NCBI GenBank assembly: GCA_965248855.1 | Contig: CBDFKQ010000027.1 | Coordinates: 62,001 to 126,000 of the forward strand | Direction: 5' to 3' | DNA: 64,000 nt | From: CBDFKQ01 sp965248855 | GTDB taxonomy: Bacteria > Bacteroidota > Bacteroidia > Cytophagales > 172606-1 | Notes under the pieces: model-generated | The model's input: only the letters and a program-made list of their open reading frames with translations | Told to the model about the DNA's origin: nothing | The model's database searches: none | In this document: one piece after another, positions 26,743-36,867 of the stretch | How the letters are laid out: each line of letters opens with the position of its first letter | Position numbering within the stretch: the first letter of the stretch is position 1 | Position numbers and translations under genes: made by a program

Positions 26743-28677
26743 CTATAAAAAATAATTTAATAACAAGACTAAACCAATTCCGAAAACCATATAAAACAGA
26801 TAATAACCAATTTCTCCTGTTTGGATTCTCCTTAATAAATTTCCTGACTTCGTAACCAACATACCGGTTCCATTAACGCCACCATCAATTAATTTTTCAA
26901 ACGTGGAATGGAAAATATTTGATAATGATGAAATTGGTTTCACAAATAAACCATTATATAATTCGTCAATATAATATTTGTTATAAATTAACTTGGAAAT
27001 ACCACGTATCTGTGAATCTTCATTAGGTATTTTCTTTTTAACAATATAAACCATGTAGGCTACAATCATTGAAAGAACTGCAGCTCCGGCTGAAATACTC
27101 ATTAATAAAATTTCTGTATTATAATTTGAATGAACCTTAAACATCTCCGGGCGAACAGTTTTTGCATCATTATATATTGGAGATAAAAAATTAAAAAGAA
27201 TATTTACTTTACTGAAAATTTCCGGAAGACCAATAAAGCCTGCAACACTTGAAAGAACGGCGAGGATAATGAGTGGTAATGTCATGCTCAAAGGTGATTC
27301 ATGAAGATGATGTTCTTGCTCGTGTGATCCTCGGAAAGATCCAAAAAATGTTAAAAATAATAATCGAAACATATAAAAGGATGTAAGGACTGATCCCAGA
27401 ACACCAAGTGCCCACATTAATTTATTATTATCATATACATGGGCTAAAATATCATCTTTAGAAAAGAAACCGGCAAAAGGTGGAATCCCGGATATGGCAA
27501 TTGTTCCAATTAAAAAAGTTAAAAAAGTAATTTTTAATTTTTTATTTAAACCTCCCATCTTTCTAATATCTTGCTCGTCACTCATTGCATGAATAACACT
27601 ACCTGCAGCAAGAAAAAGAAGTGCTTTGAAAAATGCATGGGTCATTACATGAAACATACTAGATGAAAATGCCCCGACTCCTAAACCTAAAAACATATAA
27701 CCAAGCTGACTTACTGTTGAATAAGCTAAAACTTTTTTAATATCATTCTGGAAAATACCTATTGTTGCCGCAAATAAAGCTGTTGCTAAACCTACCCAAG
27801 CAATTATTGACAAGGTTACAGGTGCTAATGAATATAATAAATTAGATCTTACAATCATATAAACCCCTGCAGTAACCATTGTTGCTGCATGTATCAAAGC
27901 AGAAACAGGAGTAGGCCCCGCCATTGCATCCGGTAGCCATGTATATAATGGAATTTGAGCTGATTTGCCCATAGCACCGACAAATAAAAATATTGTGATC
28001 CACATTATAGTAGGGTCACCTACTTTCATATTAACTGCCTGGTAAGAAATAGAATCAAAGCCAACTCCTCCAAAATGATTGAATATTAGAAAAATTCCTA
28101 ATAAAAAACCTAAATCACCAATTCTATTCATTATAAACGCTTTTCGGGCGGCATTACCATAGTTGGAATTAGTATTCCAAAATCCTATTAATAAGTATGA
28201 ACATAAGCCAACTCCTTCCCATCCAATAAACATCACTACATAGTTTCCACCCATTACTAAAACAAGCATAAAAAATACGAAGAGATTTAAAAAGGAAAAA
28301 AACTTACCAAACCCTTCATCATTTTTCATATAACCTATTGAGTAAATATGAATTAAGGAGCCAACGCCGGTAATTATACTGAGCATTAATAATGTGAGCT
28401 GATCAATGTAAAATGAAAATCCTATTTCGGTATCACCAACTTTAATCCAGTTAAACATATTAACTGCTAAGGTGGCATTACCCATACTTTTGAAGTAATA
28501 AAATAAAATTATGGTGGTTATGAGAGATATTACTATAGATAAAGTACCAATAAAAGAGGCTGCTCCCTTTGAGATTTTTTTAAAACCAAGACCATTTATT
28601 ACAAACCCAAGAAGGGGAGTGCAAATAATTAAAATGCAAAATAATTTAACAATATTTTCTAATTTACTCAAATCCAT
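26743..28677 (-). CDS. nuoL: NADH-quinone oxidoreductase subunit L
   Basis: A 644-residue distal antiporter-like subunit whose C-terminal region includes the lateral helix that ties together the membrane arm. Conserved stretches are FIGWEGVGLCSYLLIGFW, SAQIPLYTWLPDAMAGPTPV, ALIHAATMVTAGVYMIVRS and KVLAYSTVSQLGYMFLGLG. The C-terminal ~150 residues carry fewer conserved residues and end in two hydrophobic segments, as in other NuoL. It is preceded by nuoK at 39 bp. Confidence 0.96.
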   Translation of the reverse strand: MDLSKLENIVKLFCILIICTPLLGFVINGLGFKKISKGAASFIGTLSIVISLITTIILFYYFKSMGNATLAVNMFNWIKVGDTEIGFSFYIDQLTLLMLSIITGVGSLIHIYSIGYMKNDEGFGKFFSFLNLFVFFMLVLVMGGNYVVMFIGWEGVGLCSYLLIGFWNTNSNYGNAARKAFIMNRIGDLGFLLGIFLIFNHFGGVGFDSISYQAVNMKVGDPTIMWITIFLFVGAMGKSAQIPLYTWLPDAMAGPTPVSALIHAATMVTAGVYMIVRSNLLYSLAPVTLSIIAWVGLATALFAATIGIFQNDIKKVLAYSTVSQLGYMFLGLGVGAFSSSMFHVMTHAFFKALLFLAAGSVIHAMSDEQDIRKMGGLNKKLKITFLTFLIGTIAISGIPPFAGFFSKDDILAHVYDNNKLMWALGVLGSVLTSFYMFRLLFLTFFGSFRGSHEQEHHLHESPLSMTLPLIILAVLSSVAGFIGLPEIFSKVNILFNFLSPIYNDAKTVRPEMFKVHSNYNTEILLMSISAGAAVLSMIVAYMVYIVKKKIPNEDSQIRGISKLIYNKYYIDELYNGLFVKPISSLSNIFHSTFEKLIDGGVNGTGMLVTKSGNLLRRIQTGEIGYYLFYMVFGIGLVLLLNYFL

Positions 28678-28716
28678 ATTTTGCTTTAATCAAAATGAAT
28701 ATTTAATAAAAATGTT

Positions 28717-29040
28717 TTACCACTTTAATTTATTAAGCAGATTTACATCAATGCTTTTAATATTTCTATAAATTAAAACGATAATTGCCAAACCTACAGA
28801 AACTTCAGCAGCAGCAACAGCCATAATAAAAAATACAAAAACTTGTCCTGAAGGATCTGAGCGAAAAGTGGAAAAGGCAACCATTAATAGATTTACAGCA
28901 TTTAACATCAACTCAACAGACATGAATATAATGAGTGCGTTTCTACGAATTAACACTCCAACTATTCCTATAACAAATATTGCAGTGGCTAAAAAAATAT
29001 AGTAGTTTAAAGGCACATCACCAATCATTGCTTCATTCAT
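28717..29040 (-). CDS. nuoK: NADH-quinone oxidoreductase subunit K
   Basis: A 107-residue three-helix membrane subunit. The conserved Glu of helix 2 is in FMSVELMLNAVNLLMVAF and that of helix 3 in AVAAAEVSVGLAIIVLIY, both needed for coupling. Size and neighbours (J upstream, L downstream) are standard. Confidence 0.96.
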   Translation of the reverse strand: MNEAMIGDVPLNYYIFLATAIFVIGIVGVLIRRNALIIFMSVELMLNAVNLLMVAFSTFRSDPSGQVFVFFIMAVAAAEVSVGLAIIVLIYRNIKSIDVNLLNKLKW

Positions 29041-29057
29041 ACACTTTATATGTTAAT

Positions 29058-29651
29058 TCAGTCTTTTAATAAATTATATTCGGACGATTTTTCTATTTTT
29101 AAAAGATCTTCAGTTTTGTCAGAACTAATTAATTTTACTGTATTTTCAGACTTTTTTTCTTTTTTTCCTAAAAGTATTGCACCTACCATGGAAACAAGAA
29201 ACAAAACAGAAGCTAACTCGAAAGGAAGCAAATATTCTTTAAACAAAACCTTACCTAAAACTTCCACCATACCAATCTGGGAGTTAGGATTTTTAGAAAC
29301 AATTTGTGAATGATCTGCTTTTATAAAAGCTGCAACAAATAAAACAAAGATTAATCCTCCTGCAATAACAGCAATAAATTTAATCAAAACCGGTTTTGAA
29401 GGTTCTGTATCCGATCTTAAATTTAAAAACATTAAAGTAAACAAAAACAAAACCATTATAGCACCCGCATAAACTATAAGGTTTACAACACTTATAAATT
29501 GAGCGTTAAGCCTGATATAATGTGCCGTTAAAGTGAAGAATGTAAAAATTAAATATAATATACTATGGATGGGATTTTTAGATGCAATTACCATGATTGC
29601 ACTAAAAAGTGTTATGACTGCTAGAAATAAGAAAGGAATATCCTTAATCAT
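29058..29651 (-). CDS. nuoJ: NADH-quinone oxidoreductase subunit J
   Basis: A 197-residue membrane subunit with five helices, including the conserved helix 3 (VVNLIVYAGAIMVLFLFTLM) that contains the pi-bulge region. The C-terminal ~35 residues after the last helix are charged and poorly conserved. It overlaps nothing and begins about 100 bp after nuoI, a longer gap than elsewhere in the operon that contains no recognisable element. Confidence 0.95.
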   Translation of the reverse strand: MIKDIPFLFLAVITLFSAIMVIASKNPIHSILYLIFTFFTLTAHYIRLNAQFISVVNLIVYAGAIMVLFLFTLMFLNLRSDTEPSKPVLIKFIAVIAGGLIFVLFVAAFIKADHSQIVSKNPNSQIGMVEVLGKVLFKEYLLPFELASVLFLVSMVGAILLGKKEKKSENTVKLISSDKTEDLLKIEKSSEYNLLKD

Positions 29652-29751
29652 CGTTAAATTATTTAAGTCGGCAAGTTATAAGGTTAAAATGTATTAAACA
29701 ATTTGGATTACAAAAGTAAGACATCTTAAAAGAAAGTATTATAAAAAAGTT

Positions 29752-30306
29752 TTAACGTAATTTGGAAGTCATTTCAGCTTCAGAAACAAACTTTTGTATT
29801 CCTATATTTGCTCTATTGTTTACATCCTCCACTAATCTATCCTTTCCATAAATAACTTGATCTCTTTCTGTGAAAACCGGAGCCATTTTATCAGGTTGTA
29901 AAAAAATGGCAGCCTTAGGGCATGCTTCTTCACATAAACCACAAAATATGCATCTTAGCATGTTAATTTCATACTTTACAGCATATTTTTCTTCTCTATA
30001 TAAATTTTCTTCTCCTTTTTGTCTTTCACCTGCAATCATAGTAATAGCTTCTGCAGGGCATGCAACTGCACATAATCCACAGGCGGTACACCTTTCCCTG
30101 CCTTGTTCATCACGTTTTAAAATATGTAAACCTCTAAAAATAGGGCTAAATGGCCTTTTTTCTTCCGGGTATTGGATTGTAGCTTTCTTACTAAAAAAAT
30201 GTTTAAGCGTTATTCCTAAACCTTGAGCAATTGCCGGTAAATAAATAGATTCAGCAAAAGTCATTGGTTTTTGTTCTAATTTTTTTGCCCTATTAGTCAG
30301 TTGCAT
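29752..30306 (-). CDS. nuoI: NADH-quinone oxidoreductase subunit I
   Basis: A 184-residue ferredoxin-like subunit carrying clusters N6a and N6b through two 4Fe-4S motifs, CTACGLCAVACPAEAI and CIFCGLCEEACPKAAI. An N-terminal amphipathic helix (IYLPAIAQGLGITLKHFF) lies along the membrane. The motif spacing is normal, and it sits between nuoH and nuoJ. Confidence 0.97.
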   Translation of the reverse strand: MQLTNRAKKLEQKPMTFAESIYLPAIAQGLGITLKHFFSKKATIQYPEEKRPFSPIFRGLHILKRDEQGRERCTACGLCAVACPAEAITMIAGERQKGEENLYREEKYAVKYEINMLRCIFCGLCEEACPKAAIFLQPDKMAPVFTERDQVIYGKDRLVEDVNNRANIGIQKFVSEAEMTSKLR

Positions 30307-30331
30307 AATTATCTAATATTTTATTCATCAC

Positions 30332-31504
30332 TTAAGCCTTCGCCAAAACTATTTTTTTCTTATAATTAAAAAAACTCCATAATATTCCCCCTGCAATAAG
30401 TAATAATACACCCCCATAATATATTATAAAATAAATTCCTGTGAATTTAAAATAATCTTGAGAAAGTATGGCGCTGCCTGTTAAAACTATGTTAAAAATT
30501 GCAGTAGGTATTAAACCCTTCCATCCTAAATCCATTAACTGGTCGTAGCGAAAACGGGGTAATGTCCAACGAACCCACATAAAGAAAAATATTCCAAATA
30601 AAATTTTTGCAAAAAGTACACTTGTTCCAATAAGAACATATACATTATGGCCTGTTGCATGTCCGAAATGATCAGCTACGAATGAATATACTTGATGCCA
30701 ACCCGGATAATTATACCCTCCAAAATACAAGGTCGCCATTAAAGCAGATGAAACAAACATATTTATGTACTCGGAAAATAAATAAAATCCTAATTTCATG
30801 CTGCTATATTCTGTATGATAACCTCCCACTAATTCTGTTTCACATTCCGGTAAATCAAATGGAGTTCTATTGCATTCTGCAAACGCACAAACAAGAAAAA
30901 TTATAAAACCAAGAGGTTGGTAGAGTATTGTCCAATTAAAACCTGTTTGTTTTAGTGAAATTTCAGTTAATGAAAGCGTCCCGTACATCATTAACACTGC
31001 AACCATGGATAATCCCATCGCTAATTCATAACTAATATTTTGAGAGGCTGCCCTTAATGCCCCTAAGAGAGAAAATTTATTGTTAGAAGCCCATCCTCCA
31101 ACCATTATACCATATACACCAAGAGAAACCATCCCAAAAATGTATAAAACACCAATGTTTACATCAATACCAACTAATGGATAATAGTTTTCTCCAACCA
31201 TTAAACTTTTGCCAAATGGAATTACAGCACTGGACATTAAGGCAGTTAACATAGCTAAGGCAGGACCGGCAATGAACAACCATTTATTTGAATGCGCAGG
31301 TATAAATTCTTCTTTAAAAAACATTTTTCCGGCATCGGCAATGGGTTGTAATAAACCAAATGGCCCGGCACGATTTGGTCCGCTTCTGTCTTGTATCCAA
31401 GCTGCAACTTTCCGTTCTGCATAGGTAGAATAAGTTGCAATAAGTAATGTAATGCTAAAAATTACTACTATTACAATTATCTTGATAATGAGTGCTAATT
31501 CCAT
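30332..31504 (-). CDS. nuoH: NADH-quinone oxidoreductase subunit H
   Basis: A 390-residue membrane subunit that forms part of the quinone chamber. Landmarks are AERKVAAWIQDRSGPNRAGP, LLQPIADAGKMFFKEEFIP, the segment AECNRTPFDLPECETELVGG with the conserved acidic loop, and MWVRWTLPRFRYDQLMDLGW near the end. It is slightly longer than many NuoH proteins because of a loop near residues 255-275. It is read directly after nuoG. Confidence 0.96.
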   Translation of the reverse strand: MELALIIKIIVIVVIFSITLLIATYSTYAERKVAAWIQDRSGPNRAGPFGLLQPIADAGKMFFKEEFIPAHSNKWLFIAGPALAMLTALMSSAVIPFGKSLMVGENYYPLVGIDVNIGVLYIFGMVSLGVYGIMVGGWASNNKFSLLGALRAASQNISYELAMGLSMVAVLMMYGTLSLTEISLKQTGFNWTILYQPLGFIIFLVCAFAECNRTPFDLPECETELVGGYHTEYSSMKLGFYLFSEYINMFVSSALMATLYFGGYNYPGWHQVYSFVADHFGHATGHNVYVLIGTSVLFAKILFGIFFFMWVRWTLPRFRYDQLMDLGWKGLIPTAIFNIVLTGSAILSQDYFKFTGIYFIIYYGGVLLLIAGGILWSFFNYKKKIVLAKA

Positions 31505-31533
31505 TTATTATAAATTATAATACATCAGGCAAT

Positions 31534-32556
31534 TTATTCCGTAAGTTTTTTAATTTGATCAGGTACATCAGGATTATAATTTTCTGCAATCTTAAATGCA
31601 AAAGAAGGTACAAGTTTTTTGCTGTATTTATTTGCAGAAATAACTGACATTCTTGTTATTGGAGAAGGTCCTTCAATAACCCAACTTTCAGTATTTTTCT
31701 TTTCAAACCTGCATTCGTTGCAAATAAATTTTCCTTCAGGTATTTCGTTATAGTTATTTTTCCTTGCAGTAATCCTTAAAACTTCACCGCCTCTTTCCCA
31801 TAATTCAACTTCTCCACAACATTTTGAGCAATTCCTATGTGCGTAAACCGGTTTTGTAAACCAAACCCTTTGTTTAAACCTAAAAGTTTTGTCTGTCAAT
31901 GCTCCAACGGGACAAACATCTACAATGTTACCTGAAAAGTCTTGATCAATAGAATTTTGAATATATGTACCTATCTCCGAAGCATCGCCCCTGCCTAATA
32001 CCCCATGAACTCTTTTATTTGCAAATTGGTCGGCAGTATAAACGCAGCGGTAGCATAATATACACCTTGTCATGTGTAATTGAATGTATTGGCCAATATC
32101 TATCCTTTCAAATTCACGTCTATCTTCTTCATATCTGGTTTCTTCCAAACCATGTTTATAGGCAAAATTTTGTAATTCACATTCACCCGCCTGGTCACAG
32201 ATAGGGCAATCAAGTGGGTGATTTATTAACAACATTTCAACAATACCATCACGCGCTTTTACTACTTCTTCATTCAATATATTTTCGATAACCATTCCAT
32301 CCTGAACTGGTGTTATACAAGATGCAACTAATTTTGGCATCGGGCGCGGGTCTTTTGAAGAACCGGCAGTAACTTTTACTAAACAAGCACGGCATTTACC
32401 ACCTGATCCTTTTAAAGAACTGTAATAACACATAGCAGGAGGAACAATATCTCCACCAATTTTACGGGCAGCCTGTAAAATCGTAGATCCTGCTTCTACA
32501 TCAACTTCAATTCCATCAAAAGTAACTTTTAACATTACATGAGGAGTATTTTCCAT
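31534..32556 (-). CDS. nuoG: NADH-quinone oxidoreductase subunit G, short form
   Basis: A 340-residue iron-sulfur subunit. It holds a 2Fe-2S ferredoxin domain (Cys-x11-Cys-x2-Cys near residues 43-58), then CPICDQAGECELQ with the His/Cys set of the G-type 4Fe-4S cluster, CILCYRCVYTADQF and CPVG for the next cluster, and a C-terminal piece with NCSKCC and ICNEC. The large molybdopterin-oxidoreductase-like domain found in E. coli and Thermus (about 500-600 residues) is absent. Such a short form recurs in Bacteroidota complex I, so it is probably functional. Confidence 0.94.
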   Translation of the reverse strand: MENTPHVMLKVTFDGIEVDVEAGSTILQAARKIGGDIVPPAMCYYSSLKGSGGKCRACLVKVTAGSSKDPRPMPKLVASCITPVQDGMVIENILNEEVVKARDGIVEMLLINHPLDCPICDQAGECELQNFAYKHGLEETRYEEDRREFERIDIGQYIQLHMTRCILCYRCVYTADQFANKRVHGVLGRGDASEIGTYIQNSIDQDFSGNIVDVCPVGALTDKTFRFKQRVWFTKPVYAHRNCSKCCGEVELWERGGEVLRITARKNNYNEIPEGKFICNECRFEKKNTESWVIEGPSPITRMSVISANKYSKKLVPSFAFKIAENYNPDVPDQIKKLTE

Positions 32557-32575
32557 TTTATTGAATCACAAATTT

Positions 32576-33925
32576 TTAAACCAAAAAAGATTCTTTCTTA
32601 TAAACAGCCCCCTTTTTTGAAGCTTCAGTTGGGCTAGTAATGTGCCATTCAAATTCTTCCCTAAAATGCCTTACAGCAGATGCAACTGGCCAAGCTGCAG
32701 CATCCCCAAGTGGACATATTGTTTTACCCTCAATTTGTTTTGTAATATCTACCAATAAATCAATATCTTTAATTGTTCCATGACCATGTTCTATTCTATG
32801 CAAAACTTTTTCCATCCAACCTGTCCCCTCACGACATGGACTGCACTGACCACATGATTCATGATGATAAAATCTAGTAAAATTCCAAGTATTTCTAACT
32901 ATGCAAGTCGTTTCGTCCATTGCGATAAAACCACCTGAACCCAACATGGTTCCTGTTGCAAATCCTCCATCTGAAAGTCCTTCATAACTCATCAGTCGAT
33001 TTTCGCCACTCGCAGTTTTTAAAATTAAAGCTGCAGGTAAAATAGGAACTGAAGACCCACCGGCAACAACAGCCTTTAACTGATGCCCGTCTCGTATTCC
33101 ACCACAATATTCATCAGAATAAAGAAATTCTTCTACAGGTACCCCTAATTCTATTTCATAAATACCCGGTTTTTTAATGTGGCCACAAGCCGAGATTAAT
33201 TTTGTTCCGGTGCTTTTACCAATGCCAATCTTAGCGTATTCGGCACCTCCATTCAAAACTATCCAGGGAGTTGCAGCTATCGATTCAACATTATTAACCA
33301 CAGTAGGGCAATTATATAAACCAGAAACTGCAGGAAATGGAGGTTTATTTCTGGGATTTCCTCTTTTTCCTTCTAAACTTTCTAATAAAGCTGTTTCTTC
33401 TCCACAAATATAAGCTCCGCCACCTGGGGCTACATGGAGATCAAGAGAATAATCAGTGCCTAATATATTTTTACCCAACAATCCTTTTTCATATGCTTGT
33501 GCTATCGCTTTTTCCAGGATCCTTAAAACATATAATAATTCACCCCGTATATAAATGTATGAGGTATTAGCACCTAAAGCATAACTGGCAACAATCATCC
33601 CCTCTATCAATAAATGAGGATTTTCACTCATTAGATATCTATCCTTAAAAGTACCCGGTTCAGATTCGTCAGCATTACAAACTAAATAACGGGGTTTACC
33701 TGATTTTTTATCAATAAACGACCATTTCATTCCGGTTGGGAAACCGGCACCTCCACGCCCTCTTAAACCGGAAGCTTTTACTTCTTCAACAACTTCATCA
33801 GGCGTTAAAGTTTTTAAAGCTTTTTCAATGGAAGCGTAGCCACCATTTTTCATGTAAATATTTATATCCTGAATATCAGGTATTCCAATTTGACCAGTTA
33901 AAATTTTTGTTTTTCCCATTTGCAA
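32576..33925 (-). CDS. nuoF: NADH-quinone oxidoreductase subunit F
   Basis: A 449-residue subunit that binds NADH and FMN and holds cluster N3. The FMN/NADH region shows GLRGRGGAGFPTGMKWSF and CNADESEPGTFKDR, with the glycine-rich GAYICGEETALLESLEG. Cluster N3 is bound by ESCGQCSPCREGTGWM and the later Cys in TICPLGDAAAWP. A second ATG two codons in is an equally plausible start. It lies 20 bp before nuoG. Confidence 0.97.
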   Translation of the reverse strand: MQMGKTKILTGQIGIPDIQDINIYMKNGGYASIEKALKTLTPDEVVEEVKASGLRGRGGAGFPTGMKWSFIDKKSGKPRYLVCNADESEPGTFKDRYLMSENPHLLIEGMIVASYALGANTSYIYIRGELLYVLRILEKAIAQAYEKGLLGKNILGTDYSLDLHVAPGGGAYICGEETALLESLEGKRGNPRNKPPFPAVSGLYNCPTVVNNVESIAATPWIVLNGGAEYAKIGIGKSTGTKLISACGHIKKPGIYEIELGVPVEEFLYSDEYCGGIRDGHQLKAVVAGGSSVPILPAALILKTASGENRLMSYEGLSDGGFATGTMLGSGGFIAMDETTCIVRNTWNFTRFYHHESCGQCSPCREGTGWMEKVLHRIEHGHGTIKDIDLLVDITKQIEGKTICPLGDAAAWPVASAVRHFREEFEWHITSPTEASKKGAVYKKESFLV

Positions 33926-33949
33926 ATCATAATAATGCTAAAAAATAAT

Positions 33950-34450
33950 TTAATTTTTAGCAAGCTCATCCATTAACCTATCAACATTTTCTACATTCAT
34001 ATTTTCGTAGTATGTTTCTTTGATTTGAATTACCGGTGCAAAGCCACATGCGGCCAGGCATTCAACTGTTTTTAAAGAAAATAATCCATCTACGGAAGTT
34101 TCACCTACTTTTATTCCTAATTTATTTTCGATATGCTCAATGGTATCTTCAGCACCCATTAAAACACAAGGACCCGTATGACATACTTCCATAACATACT
34201 TACCTGTCTTTTGAAGGTGAAACATAGTATAAAATGTAGCTACTTCATATACTTCAATAGGTTCAAGAATAAGTAAGGATGCAATATAATCCATAACCCC
34301 TGCACTTAACCAACCCCATTGATCCTGCGCTAAGTGCATAATTGGTAAAATTGCTGATTTTTGTTTGCCTTCAGGGTAATGGCCAATATATCTTTTCGCT
34401 TCTTTTAAACGATCATCAGTAAATTTTATATCTTCAGTTACTTCAGCCAT
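33950..34450 (-). CDS. nuoE: NADH-quinone oxidoreductase subunit E
   Basis: A 166-residue thioredoxin-fold subunit with cluster N1a. The four ligands are seen in CHTGPC and, after about 36 residues, ECLAACG. The N-terminal helical bundle includes ILPIMHLAQDQWGWLS. It partners NuoF in the NADH-oxidising tip of the complex and is located between nuoD and nuoF as usual. Confidence 0.97.
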   Translation of the reverse strand: MAEVTEDIKFTDDRLKEAKRYIGHYPEGKQKSAILPIMHLAQDQWGWLSAGVMDYIASLLILEPIEVYEVATFYTMFHLQKTGKYVMEVCHTGPCVLMGAEDTIEHIENKLGIKVGETSVDGLFSLKTVECLAACGFAPVIQIKETYYENMNVENVDRLMDELAKN

Positions 34451-34503
34451 TCTTTTATACTTATTATTCTTTATTTTTATATATGTTAGATAAATAAATT
34501 AAA

Positions 34504-35745
34504 TCAGGAATCTAATTCACCCGCAATAACATTTAAACTGCTTAATATAACAATTGCGTCAGATAATGTCACACCTTTAATCATTTCAGGATATGCCTGA
34601 TAATAAATAAAACATGGCCTGCGAAAATGTAAACGATAAGGTGTACGACCGCCATCACTTAAAAGATAAAATCCTAATTCTCCATTACCACCTTCTACTG
34701 AATGATATACTTCACCAACTGGTGCATCTATCTCACCCATTATAATTTTGAAATGATATATGAGAGCTTCCATACTTCTATACACTTCTTTTTTTGGAGG
34801 AAGATAATATTCCGGAATATTAGCAAAATACGATCCTTCTGCTGTTGGTAATTTTGCCAAAGCTTGTTCTATAATTCGTAAGCTTTGCCAAATTTCTTCA
34901 TTTCTTACTATAAATCTATCATATGTATCGCCTGTGGTACCAATCGGAATTTCAAATTCAAAATCTTCATAAGATGAATAAGGTTCCATCACGCGTACAT
35001 CATAATCCACACCTGCAGCTCTTAAATTAGGGCCTGTAAATCCATAATTTAAAGCCCTTTCACCGGAAATACCTCCAACACCTATTACCCTATCCATAAA
35101 TATTCTGTTTCGGGTAAACATTTTTTCAAATTCCTTCATGACTTTTGGAAATTCATCTAACCATTTCCTTAATTTCATAATTGCTACTTCCGAAAAATCT
35201 CTTTCCATGCCACCCATTCTACCCATATTGGTAGTTAAGCGAGCTCCACAGATTTCTTCATAAATTTCATAGATTTTTTCTCTTTCCTGAAAGAGATATA
35301 AGAAGCCGGTAAATGCTCCTGAATCAACACCTAATATTGAGTTACAAATTAAATGATCTGAAATTCTTGCCAGTTCCATTACAATCACGCGAAGGTATTG
35401 AGCCCTTTGTGGAACTTTAATTTCTAATAATTTTTCTACTGTCATCCACCAACCCATGTTATTAATTGGTGATGAGCAATAATTCATTCTGTCTGTAAGA
35501 GGGGTAATTTGATAGAAAGGTCTTCTTTCAGCAATTTTTTCGAATGCACGATGGATATAACCAATAGTCATTTCAGTTGAAACGATCTTTTCTCCATCCA
35601 ATTTTAATATATTTTGAAAAATACCATGAGTAGCAGGATGAGTCGGCCCTAAATTGAGCGTCATTAATTCATTATCTGTCTCTTCAACAATAGTTATATT
35701 GTTTGAACTCAAAATATTTGACTGACTCTTTATAATGTCTGACAT
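34504..35745 (-). CDS. nuoD: NADH-quinone oxidoreductase subunit D
   Basis: A 413-residue subunit lining the quinone site. Landmarks are LGPTHPATHGIFQNIL with the quinone-binding His, IGYIHRAFEKIAERRPF, DRMNYCSSPINNMGW and RVIVMELARISDHL, and the C-terminal PYRLHFRRPCF with SLNVIAGELD. It is separate from nuoC, unlike the fused E. coli gene. The N-terminal ~25 residues are lineage-specific. Confidence 0.97.
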   Translation of the reverse strand: MSDIIKSQSNILSSNNITIVEETDNELMTLNLGPTHPATHGIFQNILKLDGEKIVSTEMTIGYIHRAFEKIAERRPFYQITPLTDRMNYCSSPINNMGWWMTVEKLLEIKVPQRAQYLRVIVMELARISDHLICNSILGVDSGAFTGFLYLFQEREKIYEIYEEICGARLTTNMGRMGGMERDFSEVAIMKLRKWLDEFPKVMKEFEKMFTRNRIFMDRVIGVGGISGERALNYGFTGPNLRAAGVDYDVRVMEPYSSYEDFEFEIPIGTTGDTYDRFIVRNEEIWQSLRIIEQALAKLPTAEGSYFANIPEYYLPPKKEVYRSMEALIYHFKIIMGEIDAPVGEVYHSVEGGNGELGFYLLSDGGRTPYRLHFRRPCFIYYQAYPEMIKGVTLSDAIVILSSLNVIAGELDS

Positions 35746-35791
35746 AATTTATTTTTTAAACCCTTAAGTTTAAATTATCTTTTTTCAAAAA

Positions 35792-36298
35792 CTATCTGCC
35801 AAACATGGCATCATCTTTATCTCTTCTCGTCTGATCTTCAAGAGGATATTCTCGTCTCATTGGAAAATAATCCTGTTCATCAATATTTAGTATTTTCACA
35901 AGGTTAGGATGCCCTTTAAAAATAATTCCAAAAAAATCATAAGTTTCTCTTTCCATCCAGTTTGCTGCTTCCCAAATAGAAGTTGCAGAATCAATTTCAG
36001 GATTGCTGAGTGGTATAAATACTTTTAATCGTATTCTAAAATTATTAACTAAGCTATGCAAATGATAAACTACGCAAAACTCATTATCAATTAAGTCAGG
36101 GAAATGAATGGCAGTAAGGTCTGTTAAAAAATTTAATTGCCATTGTTTATGAGCAAACATATGCTCAAGCACATTTTTAATTTTATCTTTTGTAATTATT
36201 AGAGTCAGTAAATTATAAGGTTCACTGACTTCAAGTATGGCTTCGCCATACTTTTCTTGAAGTTCTTCTATAATAATATCCTTACTTACTACTATCAC
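35792..36298 (-). CDS. nuoC: NADH-quinone oxidoreductase subunit C
   Basis: A 168-residue peripheral subunit. The conserved signature is WEAANWMERETYDFFGIIFK followed by GHPNLVKILN and REYPLEDQTRR. It braces the D and B subunits in the hydrophilic arm and lies between nuoB and nuoD with short spacings. Confidence 0.96.
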   Translation of the reverse strand: MIVVSKDIIIEELQEKYGEAILEVSEPYNLLTLIITKDKIKNVLEHMFAHKQWQLNFLTDLTAIHFPDLIDNEFCVVYHLHSLVNNFRIRLKVFIPLSNPEIDSATSIWEAANWMERETYDFFGIIFKGHPNLVKILNIDEQDYFPMRREYPLEDQTRRDKDDAMFGR

Positions 36299-36315
36299 AA
36301 TATTTTATATTATTA

Positions 36316-36867
36316 TTATTTAATATTATAGCTATCCATTAATAATTGGTACTCTTCCGAATTTCTCCTTCTATAAGATTCTTTACCGGCTAATTCTTGG
36401 ATTTGCATTAATCCTTCTATAATCTGTTCAGGCCTTGGCGGGCAACCCGGAACATAAACATCAACCGGTACAACTCTATCAATGCCTTGTAATACACTAT
36501 ATGTATCAAATATACCACCACTGGATGCACAGGCACCAACAGCCATTACCCAACGGGGTTCTGCCATTTGTGTATAAACTTGTTTGACAATAGGTGCCAT
36601 TTTTTTTGCAATTGTACCCATTACCATTAATAAATCGGCTTGACGAGGTGAAAAACTTGGCCTCTCGGATCCAAATCTGGAAATATCATAATGAGACCCC
36701 ATAGTGGCCATAAATTCAATACCACAACACGAAGTTGCGAATGGCAATGGCCATAGTGAATTTTTTCTTGCTAAACCTATTACAGCACTATAAGATGTAG
36801 CAAAAAAACCTGCACCTGCATGTCCTTCAGGGGCCTCAACTATTTTTAACTCTTTTATATCTGTCAT
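36316..36867 (-). CDS. nuoB: NADH-quinone oxidoreductase subunit B
   Basis: Holds cluster N2, the donor to quinone. Ligand Cys residues are in TSCCGIEFMATMGSHYDIS, VGACASSGG and YVPGCPPRPEQ. The reading frame is open 15 codons further upstream (MLFYWSSK...), but the start used here, MTDIKELKIVEAPEGHAG, better matches the family, so I prefer it; the longer version would have an unusual hydrophobic leader. It is placed second in the operon after nuoA. Confidence 0.95.
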   Translation of the reverse strand: MTDIKELKIVEAPEGHAGAGFFATSYSAVIGLARKNSLWPLPFATSCCGIEFMATMGSHYDISRFGSERPSFSPRQADLLMVMGTIAKKMAPIVKQVYTQMAEPRWVMAVGACASSGGIFDTYSVLQGIDRVVPVDVYVPGCPPRPEQIIEGLMQIQELAGKESYRRRNSEEYQLLMDSYNIK

